DNA from: Nannocystaceae bacterium
GTDB taxonomy: Bacteria > Myxococcota_A > Polyangia > Nannocystales > Nannocystaceae
Reading direction: 5' to 3'
DNA: 5,095 bases
Assembly (NCBI GenBank): GCA_016763875.1
Contig: JAESSZ010000866.1
Location: forward strand, 1 to 5,095
A model generated the notes under the pieces. It saw only the letters and a list, made by a program, of their open reading frames with translations, was not told the DNA's origin and did no database searches. The position numbers and the translations under genes are program-made. This document shows positions 1-5,095 of this stretch, piece by piece (positions within the stretch are counted from its first letter, which is position 1; each line of letters opens with the position of its first letter).

Positions 1-1056
1 CGCCATGATGCGGGCGAACTGGTTAGCCAGGGTCACGTACATCCCGGTCTCGTTCGAGTGCGTGTCCCAACCGGTATGGCCCACGGTCACCATCGAAGAC
101 CCGGCCTGTAGGAACCGCAGTGACAAAGCGATGTCGCGCCCAACCTGCGAGTTACCGAGGATCGTCTCAAGCTGCGCATTGGTGAGATCGATGCCGGCCG
201 TGGGTTCGCTGGCCACCTTGACCGCGGGATCCGTGGAGACGTCCTTGAAGGTCTCCACCGCCTGCTTGCCGTTCGACATGCGTCGAATGAGCGCCCGGTC
301 TCGCGCAGATCTCGACGAGGCGAGGTACTCGTCGAGCCCCTGCTCCATCGCGCGCGCCCATGGCGGCTGCTCGCCAGCGTCGTCGCCGCTTTGGTCTTCG
401 GACTCCAGGAACGACGGCACCTCCACGGGGGAGATCGGGCCGTCCGGGACCGAGAGCACCGTCGTCGCGGGTGCCGTTCCGATCGTGACGGGCGGGAACA
501 CCGCGGCGCCAGCACCACCTTTGGTGTAGTTCTGATGGTGCGAGTAGACCAGGCTCATGATGCCCGGACCGCCCATCGCCCGACCGGAACCGATCCAGTT
601 GCGGGCGTTGTTGTGATTGCCTTCGCCGATGCCGTCGTCCGGGACGTGGTCGATGGTGCCGATGACGGCGATCTCGTTGGCGATCATCGGCAACGAAGGC
701 ATCGCCGTGCCAAAGCCCGTCACCGTTTCGGTGTAGGCCGCGGAGTCGAACAAGCCACCCACGCCCCACTCGACACCTGCGGGCACACCTTCCGCGGCGC
801 CATGCACCGTACTGCCCGACCCGTTCATGAACGGGTTGTACTTGGTGCCGACGTTGGCATTGAACATGGGCACAGAGCGCGCGCCGCCGTCCAAGTTGAT
901 CAGGATGACCTTGTTACGCGTATCGGCTGGGATATCCAGCCCGGCCCGGCTCATCTTGGGAATCCAGACGAAAGGCGCTGCCGCGGTCACGGCAGCGACG
1001 CCCCCGGCCGCCTTGATGAATGTCCGTCGATTGGTCTTGGTGGTGATGCTCGCCAT
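1..1056 (-). CDS. DUF1501 family protein with Tat signal, 3' end missing
   Basis: The reading frame is open for 352 codons from ATG at 1056 to the left edge, so the C-terminus is missing. The N-terminus carries a twin-arginine motif, NRRTFIK at residues 9-15, followed by an Ala/Gly/Val-rich hydrophobic stretch to about residue 31; this predicts Tat export of a folded protein. The mature part begins with VILINLDGG at 50-58, continues with HNNARNW at 148-154, and has GWDTHSN at 329-335. This layout is typical of DUF1501 proteins, which are related to the alkaline phosphatase/sulfatase fold; D56, H148, D331 and H333 are candidate metal or active-site residues by family analogy. Family members are commonly 400-480 residues, so roughly 100 residues, including the usual EFGRTP-like motif, probably lie outside. 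The start is fixed by a strong Shine-Dalgarno. The gene follows the lipoprotein gene by 24 nt, so the two form an operon. Substrate and reaction are unknown. Confidence 0.88.
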   Translation of the reverse strand, partial: MASITTKTNRRTFIKAAGGVAAVTAAAPFVWIPKMSRAGLDIPADTRNKVILINLDGGARSVPMFNANVGTKYNPFMNGSGSTVHGAAEGVPAGVEWGVGGLFDSAAYTETVTGFGTAMPSLPMIANEIAVIGTIDHVPDDGIGEGNHNNARNWIGSGRAMGGPGIMSLVYSHHQNYTKGGAGAAVFPPVTIGTAPATTVLSVPDGPISPVEVPSFLESEDQSGDDAGEQPPWARAMEQGLDEYLASSRSARDRALIRRMSNGKQAVETFKDVSTDPAVKVASEPTAGIDLTNAQLETILGNSQVGRDIALSLRFLQAGSSMVTVGHTGWDTHSNETGMYVTLANQFARIMA

Positions 1057-1062
1057 TGTGTG

Positions 1063-1070
1063 TCCTCCCC
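1063..1070 (-). promoter_or_regulatory. Shine-Dalgarno of the DUF1501 gene
   Basis: On the minus strand this reads GGGGAGGA, six nucleotides before the ATG at 1056. It is a near-ideal ribosome binding site and fixes the start of the DUF1501 gene. It lies within the 24-nt gap after the upstream stop codon, so the second gene of the operon has its own efficient initiation site. Confidence 0.85.
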
Positions 1071-1080
1071 AGCGATTCCC

Positions 1081-2817
1081 TTAGTAGAACAAGAAGTCCG
1101 TGGCTTTGAGTGTAAGGCGGCAGGTCTCGACCGCGAACTGCTGTGGAACGCAACTCGTCAGTGACTGGCACCCTTCGACCCCGGCCTCCAGAGCGTCAGC
1201 CGCACCCTCTGGGATTTGCCGGATGACGGCGGCCGACCAGATTTGGTTGGCAGCGGTGGTCAGCGCTTCGTCCGACTTGTCCTCGTCATCCATCGCAAAC
1301 TGAAGCGGATAGATCGGTGAAGATTCGTCCGCGGCTTCGCACAACTCCGCAGTCAGGGTCGCCTGGGTGAGCGCGGCGATAAGGCCGGTGCGCGCCGAAC
1401 GGAACAAGGTCACGCGGTCGGGACAGCCGCCCAACAGCTGGGCACGGTCGCGGAACGCGTAGTCAGGCGCGCCGCCCATGTCCGGGTAGTTGTTGGGGTG
1501 GAACCCGCCAGTACCCGACTGCACCGTCGGGAATCGATGGTCGCAGCTGCCCAGGTCAACGCCGGTCAACTTCGCCGCGGAGCGCAACCAGTCCTCGGGA
1601 TCCATCTGCTTTACTGGGCCATGCCAGATAGCCGGGTCGTACTCCATGGCGTCGATTTTTTCCTCTTCGGCCCACGCGTTGGTCGCCGTGTAGAGCGAGG
1701 AGGTCATGATCTCTCGATCGATGGCGAGCAGGTCGCCGCCGTTGGCATCCATCATGTCCACAAGGGCCTGGCGGGCCTCGGGAATCGTGTCACCGTCGTA
1801 GCCGAGGTAGCGCTTGAACGCACGGTCCACATACGCCTCGTAAAACTGCGGCTGCTCGGTCAGCAGACGACCAAAGGTTCGCAGGCTGTCCCACTGAGCG
1901 GGAAGCAGGCTGGTTTGGTCGATGACGTTCGGACCGTCGGGGTCGACATCGCCGGGCACAGGCGGGGTGATGAGCACGGTGTGCTCGCCCCAGAAGTCGC
2001 TGAAGCAACTGGCCTCGTTGGGCACGGCGCAGTTGAGCGTGTTGAGCACGACGTTTTGCGCGTCGGCCTGCATCGCGTGCGGCACTGCCCGCTCCTCCCA
2101 AAGCGCGAACAGAGGCACGAGCGCCAGCCGTTCGGGTCCCGTCGCATCGCGGCCAAGGAATGCTTGGAAGTTGAACCCGACCAAGTCGTTGCCGTCCCAG
2201 CGTCCAAGAAACGCGGGATGCGTGGACGCCAGTTCCACGAACGTGTCGTAGTTGATCTCACCGACGTACAACTGACGCACCAGATCATCGAGTTGGATGA
2301 TGTACTGGTGATGAACGATGTCGCTTGTGTAGTGGAAGATGTCCGCCCACATGCGCTGGCTGTGCTGGACGAAACGCGGGTCGATCATGAAGGCGTCGAC
2401 GATCTCCTCGGTCGTGCGCCACTTGCAGGCGGCTTCGTACTCGTCCCCCGTGGGTGCCTCACCCAGCAAGTCGATGTACGCGCGGCGGCAAAACTCGACC
2501 TTGTCCGCGGGCTCCGGATCGACGCCCAAGCCTTGGATGAGCGGACAGTTCGCTTCGTCCACGACGTTGGTGAACGTCATCTCGTCGCACGCCTCGACCA
2601 TCGGCGAGTCGTCGGTCCCCTCGTCCTCGTCCGCGTCGTCATCACCGTCGGTGTCCTCGCCCGACTCCTCAACGTTGGCGTCGTCGCCCGACTCGCCGCC
2701 CGTATCCCCGGCGTCGTCCATGTCCGGCATCTCGTCGTCGCCTCCGCCTCCGCCACATCCAAGCGGCAGGATGAGAACGAGACCGGCGAGCGTGTTGGTG
2801 ATGACCGACTTCTTCAT
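1081..2817 (-). CDS. Acidic-linker lipoprotein, DUF1549 (PSCyt2)-like
   Basis: This 578-residue protein starts at ATG 2817 with a lipoprotein signal: MKK, a hydrophobic core, then LPLGC with the lipidated Cys at 21. Five glycines and a linker of about 44 residues (27-70), of which 24 are Asp or Glu, follow; no Lys or Arg occurs between residues 22 and 105. Residues 105-165 (CRRAYIDLLGEAPT, then DPRF, then RMWADIF) resemble the DUF1549/PSCyt2 pattern of a helical LLGR-PT-E motif followed by an aromatic segment. Similar pieces recur at 214-229 (FLGRDATGPE) and 325-341 (FYEAYVDRAFKRYLGY). The C-terminus, CRLTLKATDFLFY, resembles the end of DUF1553/DUF1585/DUF1800-type proteins. Twelve cysteines besides C21 fit an exported, disulfide-bonded protein. 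No CxxCH haem motif is present. It is the first gene of an operon with DUF1501, the usual partner of this family. An in-frame ATG at 2907 would add 30 basic residues ahead of the signal and is not used here. Function unknown; family assignment is moderately sure. Confidence 0.85.
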   Translation of the reverse strand: MKKSVITNTLAGLVLILPLGCGGGGGDDEMPDMDDAGDTGGESGDDANVEESGEDTDGDDDADEDEGTDDSPMVEACDEMTFTNVVDEANCPLIQGLGVDPEPADKVEFCRRAYIDLLGEAPTGDEYEAACKWRTTEEIVDAFMIDPRFVQHSQRMWADIFHYTSDIVHHQYIIQLDDLVRQLYVGEINYDTFVELASTHPAFLGRWDGNDLVGFNFQAFLGRDATGPERLALVPLFALWEERAVPHAMQADAQNVVLNTLNCAVPNEASCFSDFWGEHTVLITPPVPGDVDPDGPNVIDQTSLLPAQWDSLRTFGRLLTEQPQFYEAYVDRAFKRYLGYDGDTIPEARQALVDMMDANGGDLLAIDREIMTSSLYTATNAWAEEEKIDAMEYDPAIWHGPVKQMDPEDWLRSAAKLTGVDLGSCDHRFPTVQSGTGGFHPNNYPDMGGAPDYAFRDRAQLLGGCPDRVTLFRSARTGLIAALTQATLTAELCEAADESSPIYPLQFAMDDEDKSDEALTTAANQIWSAAVIRQIPEGAADALEAGVEGCQSLTSCVPQQFAVETCRLTLKATDFLFY

Positions 2818-2849
2818 TGCGTTCGCGTTCGCTTTCTTTCGGCGACAGT

Positions 2850-2877
2850 TCTGCGTGTAAAACCGTTTACAAGCAGA
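2850..2877. promoter_or_regulatory. 28-nt near-perfect palindrome, candidate operator or leader hairpin
   Basis: The plus strand reads TCTGCGTGTAAA, then ACCG, then TTTACAAGCAGA. The two 12-nt arms are complementary at 11 of 12 positions, with only the sixth base from the outside mismatched. The core TGTAAA-N4-TTTACA is perfect. It ends 32 nt before the ATG of the lipoprotein gene, where an operator overlapping the promoter or transcription start would sit. No T-run follows on either strand, so it is not an intrinsic terminator. As RNA it could also form a stem with a tetraloop in the 5' leader. The palindrome is directly visible; its role is inferred and the cognate regulator is not in the window. 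Confidence 0.55.
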
Positions 2878-2895
2878 GAGCCGGGTGATGGTACG

Positions 2896-2912
2896 GGTCG
2901 ACCGCATCGACC
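2896..2912. repeat. Inverted repeat GGTCGA-N5-TCGACC
   Basis: Perfect 6-nt arms surround the 5-nt spacer CCGCA. Outer segments GTGA (2885-2888) and TCAC (2914-2917) are also complementary if a bulge is allowed. It lies about 80 nt upstream of the lipoprotein start, in the presumed promoter region. It could be a second regulator site or chance in GC-rich DNA. Confidence 0.3.
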
Positions 2913-3011
2913 GTCACGGGAGTTCGTCCCCCGGTCTACTTCCCCCACAGCCGCCGACAAGTCAGACCCTGCATGCGCCTCGCTTTCCGGGGTGTGCGCA
3001 AAATAATCGCG

Positions 3012-3039
3012 AAAAAATAGTCGGGCCTCAAAACCGACT
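3012..3039 (-). terminator. Rho-independent terminator downstream of the TraB-like gene
   Basis: On the minus strand this reads AGTCGG, a 9-nt loop, CCGACT, then A and six T. A 6-bp stem followed at once by a T-run is the standard intrinsic terminator form, and it lies in a locally AT-rich stretch. It sits 170 nt past the stop of the TraB-like gene and 194 nt before the lipoprotein start, so it should separate the two transcription units. On the plus strand there is no T-run after the stem, so it appears one-directional. Confidence 0.75.
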
Positions 3040-3209
3040 TATGTGAAGCAATTACAAACAAGTACCCGAAGCACTAGCGCACGGACTAGCACGTCACAGC
3101 TGCCGACCGCAGATCCCGATGGCGCGCCCACCCGGGGTGTCACCGGCTGCCACCCGTCTGCACGACCCTCCGACGTTGGCCGGCTTACGACCAGCTGGCG
3201 GGAGAAGAG

Positions 3210-3986
3210 CTAACGGTGTTGCGTGAAACACGCAGGATTCACAACGATTGCGTAGGAGATCCCCGACCTGCGCAAACGTCGCGTCAGGTCGTTGGTGTGG
3301 GCGGCACCGATCGGGAACGGCACGACGTCGCGCCCAGGGCTCGCCAGGTACTCGCCGTAGTGACGTAGCTTTTCGACGAAGACCCGGTTTCGACTGGCGA
3401 TGACCGTGGTCCAAGGTAGCGGCCCTGCGCCCCGCTGGTAGCGCGCGGCCATGCGGTTGGCGCGAAGAAACAGCGCGTACCGCTCCATTCCCTGGCTGCG
3501 CACCTCGTCCCCGTAGACCGCTTCGTACAGCACGGCGGCATGGACCGGGACACCACCCGGATCGCTGACCGGGAACATCCCTTCGGCGCGCCAACCCGCC
3601 ACGACGGCGCGGCGAACCGCCGGCTCTTGCGTCACAAGTTCCGCGAGAGCAGACCGCGACAAACCGGGCACACGAACCGGTTCGTGGATCTCGTCGTGCT
3701 TGAGCTCGCCAACCTTGCCTTCGACCGCGACGAACGTCGTGACCGGACGCAGCGCCTCGAGCGTCGCGTAGACCTCATCTTGGCAACGAGGCAGATGATG
3801 AAACTCGGGGATAACGGCAACGACGAACGAGGACCCCGACTCCCGGTTGTAGACAACATGTCCGGACACCGCCTCCGCAAGCTCTCCCATCGTCGTTCGG
3901 TTTTTAGGAGCGCGGCGCAGTGATGAGGCGCAGCCAAGCGCCACAACACACAAGCCCGCCAACGCCACCAATGTGCGTCGCAGCAA
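3210..3986 (-). CDS. TraB/GumN/ChaN-like lipoprotein, TTG start
   Basis: This 258-residue protein starts at TTG 3986. The start is chosen because a GGAGGT Shine-Dalgarno lies nine nt upstream and because the first residues form a lipoprotein signal: MLRR, a hydrophobic core, then VALGC with the lipidated Cys at 19. The next in-frame ATG (residue 33) would delete the signal. Visible motifs are FVVAVIPEFHH at 54-64, Q69, FVAVEG at 85-90, SRNRVFVEKL at 198-207, and FPIGAAHTNDLTRRLRRSG at 224-242. The order 'strand-E/H motif, strand-EG, RN helix, GxxH, L-x-x-x-G' fits the TraB/PrgY/GumN (TIKI-like) and ChaN/erythromycin-esterase superfamily, in which the Glu and His residues form a putative metal or catalytic centre. 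The first motif, PEFHH, is nearer to the ChaN/Ere version than to the GTxH of TraB. Family membership is judged from pattern only. The substrate is unknown, and the likely location is the periplasmic side of a membrane. Confidence 0.8.
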   Translation of the reverse strand: MLRRTLVALAGLCVVALGCASSLRRAPKNRTTMGELAEAVSGHVVYNRESGSSFVVAVIPEFHHLPRCQDEVYATLEALRPVTTFVAVEGKVGELKHDEIHEPVRVPGLSRSALAELVTQEPAVRRAVVAGWRAEGMFPVSDPGGVPVHAAVLYEAVYGDEVRSQGMERYALFLRANRMAARYQRGAGPLPWTTVIASRNRVFVEKLRHYGEYLASPGRDVVPFPIGAAHTNDLTRRLRRSGISYAIVVNPACFTQHR

Positions 3987-3995
3987 GATAGTCGT

Positions 3996-4001
3996 ACCTC
4001 C
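3996..4001 (-). promoter_or_regulatory. Shine-Dalgarno deciding a TTG start
   Basis: The minus strand reads GGAGGT, nine nucleotides before the TTG at 3986. It is the best ribosome binding site in the neighbourhood and supports the rare TTG start, which keeps the complete lipoprotein signal sequence in frame. Confidence 0.75.
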
Positions 4002-4038
4002 GCCACCGCGATTGCGGCCGCTGTTTCGTGCGGGCCGT

Positions 4039-4053
4039 CCAGCACCGTACTGG
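4039..4053. repeat. 15-nt imperfect palindrome upstream of the TraB-like gene
   Basis: CCAGCACCGTACTGG has six of seven complementary pairs around a central base, with one mismatch at the fifth position. It lies 52 nt upstream of the TTG start, in the 150-nt gap after the YfhO-like gene. This could be an operator for an internal promoter, but a match of this size can arise by chance, and no clear -35/-10 elements accompany it. Confidence 0.25.
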
Positions 4054-4136
4054 ATGAAAGTCCCGACCTTGAGCGTGACACGCCTATGCCGTTGCGCCAG
4101 CGGCTGGCTCTGGAGGCCCGCAGTAGCCCCCGACGT

Positions 4137-5095
4137 TCAGCGGGGGAGTTTGTGCGGCAGTTCCGCCGAGCTCGCGCGAAGGTGCCGCCGCAGCGTGACA
4201 CCGCCGGCCAACACGAGCGCGATGCAGGTCATCGCCCACAACCACCACAGAGGGACGACACCTCGCGGGTGATACGACAGCACGACTTGGTGCACCCCCG
4301 CTTCGACCGGAACCGCGCGGAAGATGACGTTGGCCCGCACAAGCGCGGTCGGATCGCCGTCGACCGTGGCCTCCCACCCGGGCGCGTATCCTTCGAGCAC
4401 CACGAGCATGCCCGGCCGCGGCGCATCGATGCGCAGGACCAAACGACTGGCGCCCTGAACGAGCAGCTGCGCACCACGGGAGCGCGGCTCAGGGCGCGTG
4501 CCATCGCGCAGATGCGTGCCCCAATGCGCCGCATCAAAATCGCTCGGCAGATCGGGACGCTCCAGCACCGCAGCCGGCTCACGCTGCATCCGCAACCAGA
4601 CCCGCGCCTCGGGGTGTTTGTCGACGACGGCCACCCGGTCAGTCCAGTACGCCAGCGGCCACGGGTCCTCGACGTGGAACAGCTTTCGTTGCTTCCGTAT
4701 CGCGTGAAGGTCTCGCGTGAGCTCGCTGCCCGAGACCTTTTTGGAAAAACCCACGACCGCCACGTTCAGGGCCCGAAGCATGTTGCTGCTGCGCTGCGCG
4801 AGGGAAAACAACGCGACGTAGCGTGGGTCAGTCAGGGCAACCCTCTGTCCCGCAATGTCACGCACACGTGCGCGCGGTCCTATCCGAGCACCGGCCCAGC
4901 CAAAGTCAGCAACGCGGTAGACCGAACGTACGTCCTCGTCGCCGAGCGCAGCGATCATGATCTCGTCGCGGGCAGCCTTGGGCAGAGGCTCAAGCTGGTC
5001 TGCAACCGGTCGCCCCACGTGCCACAGATCAAAGGCCACAACCGCCAGCAGCGCCCAACCCACGCGCGCCTGCCGGTGCGCCGCGACGAGACCGA
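4137..5095 (-). CDS. YfhO-like membrane protein, C-terminal part only
   Basis: The frame is open from the right edge through 318 codons to TGA at 4137. A GTG at 5063 could be read as a start, but the frame continues upstream without a stop, no Shine-Dalgarno precedes it, and it falls inside a hydrophobic segment, so the true start lies outside. The visible part begins with a transmembrane helix (about VGWALLAVVAFDLWHV), then a long extracytoplasmic domain of about 250 residues. Near the C-terminus it has EGYAPGWEATVDGDPT, ANVIFRAVPVEAGVHQV and SYHPRG, then a last transmembrane helix (about VVPLWWLWAMTCIALVLAGG) and a basic tail. The 'Y-PGWEA-VDG ... FRAV-V-AG-H-V---Y-P' block is the hallmark of YfhO-type polytopic membrane proteins, which have been linked to lipoteichoic acid or other glycan glycosylation in Firmicutes. 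The role here is unknown, probably envelope or glycan related. Confidence 0.85.
   Translation of the reverse strand, partial: GLVAAHRQARVGWALLAVVAFDLWHVGRPVADQLEPLPKAARDEIMIAALGDEDVRSVYRVADFGWAGARIGPRARVRDIAGQRVALTDPRYVALFSLAQRSSNMLRALNVAVVGFSKKVSGSELTRDLHAIRKQRKLFHVEDPWPLAYWTDRVAVVDKHPEARVWLRMQREPAAVLERPDLPSDFDAAHWGTHLRDGTRPEPRSRGAQLLVQGASRLVLRIDAPRPGMLVVLEGYAPGWEATVDGDPTALVRANVIFRAVPVEAGVHQVVLSYHPRGVVPLWWLWAMTCIALVLAGGVTLRRHLRASSAELPHKLPR

Larger units (their letters stand above)
2818..3209. other. Intergenic region (392 nt) with terminator and operator-like palindrome
   Basis: I see no convincing gene here on either strand. Reading along the minus strand, the first 170 nt after the TraB-like stop are GC-rich and hold only short palindromes. 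An AT-rich pocket at about 2999-3066 then contains the intrinsic terminator. The remaining ~190 nt must hold the promoter and leader of the lipoprotein/DUF1501 operon. I could not identify a convincing -35/-10 pair, a sigma-54 site or an ECF-type site. Two inverted repeats, at 2850-2877 and 2896-2912, lie in this promoter-proximal part. Confidence 0.75.

Noticed and set aside
5..529. 174-codon open frame on the plus strand
   Set aside because: It lies opposite the well-supported DUF1501 coding frame and has a low-complexity Ser/Arg/Ala composition.
391..1164. 257-codon open frame on the plus strand
   Set aside because: It is antisense to the DUF1501 gene and crosses its start and the operon junction; the product has no recognisable features.
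2818..2907. N-terminal extension of the lipoprotein to an upstream in-frame ATG
   Set aside because: It would put 30 mostly basic residues before a complete lipoprotein signal, would be encoded across the palindrome, and has no Shine-Dalgarno.
1498..3006. 502-codon open frame on the plus strand, antisense to the lipoprotein gene
   Set aside because: Its translation is rich in Arg/Val/His with no domain pattern, and the minus-strand frame has a signal sequence, recognisable motifs and operon context. It is a GC-bias shadow.
3073..3090. Direct repeat ACTAGC at 3073 and 3085
   Set aside because: It is a pair of 6-nt copies only, with no further copies or associated gene; chance is sufficient.
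3094..3594. 166-codon open frame on the minus strand
   Set aside because: It overlaps the TraB-like gene in another frame, is extremely Arg/Gly/Pro-rich and has no ribosome binding site or motif.
4096..4108. GCCAG-CGG-CTGGC hairpin after the YfhO-like gene as a terminator
   Set aside because: The stem is only 5 bp and no T-run follows on the minus strand, so there is no support for intrinsic termination.
5061..5063. GTG as the start of the YfhO-like protein
   Set aside because: The frame stays open to the window edge, there is no Shine-Dalgarno, and the codon lies at the edge of a hydrophobic helix typical of the middle of the family.

Overview
The window is high-GC bacterial DNA, and every gene I can support lies on the minus strand. 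The codon bias, the two lipoproteins, and the glycine stretch plus Asp/Glu-rich linker after the lipid-anchor cysteine suggest a myxobacterium (Myxococcota), perhaps of the Nannocystis/Enhygromyxa type. That placement is inference from style; there is no marker gene. I see no tRNA, rRNA, CRISPR array, insertion sequence or integrase.

Layout in the direction of transcription, right to left. (1) 5095-4137 is the C-terminal part of a YfhO-like polytopic membrane protein whose start lies beyond the right edge. (2) A 150-nt gap holds a small imperfect palindrome and a strong Shine-Dalgarno. (3) 3986-3210 is a small lipoprotein that starts at TTG and resembles the TraB/GumN/ChaN-like superfamily. 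(4) A 392-nt intergenic region holds a convincing intrinsic terminator at 3012-3039 and a 28-nt near-perfect palindrome at 2850-2877, just upstream of the next gene. (5) 2817-1081 is a 578-residue lipoprotein with a highly acidic linker and a DUF1549 (PSCyt2)-like body. (6) After only 24 nt, 1056-1 is a DUF1501 protein with a twin-arginine signal, cut off by the left edge.

Genes 5 and 6 form a clear two-gene operon of the DUF1549/DUF1800-like plus DUF1501 type, which is widespread in Planctomycetes, Myxococcota and some Proteobacteria and has no firmly established function. Here one partner should be a Sec-exported lipoprotein and the other a Tat substrate, so they probably work together outside the cytoplasm. 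The terminator separates this operon from the TraB-like gene, so its promoter should lie between about 2818 and 3011, where the palindrome is a good operator candidate. The YfhO-like and TraB-like genes may be expressed separately or together; the sequence does not decide this.

The most interesting items are the DUF1549-like/DUF1501 export pair and the palindrome in front of it. I see no evidence of a recognisable defence, secretion or biosynthetic system.
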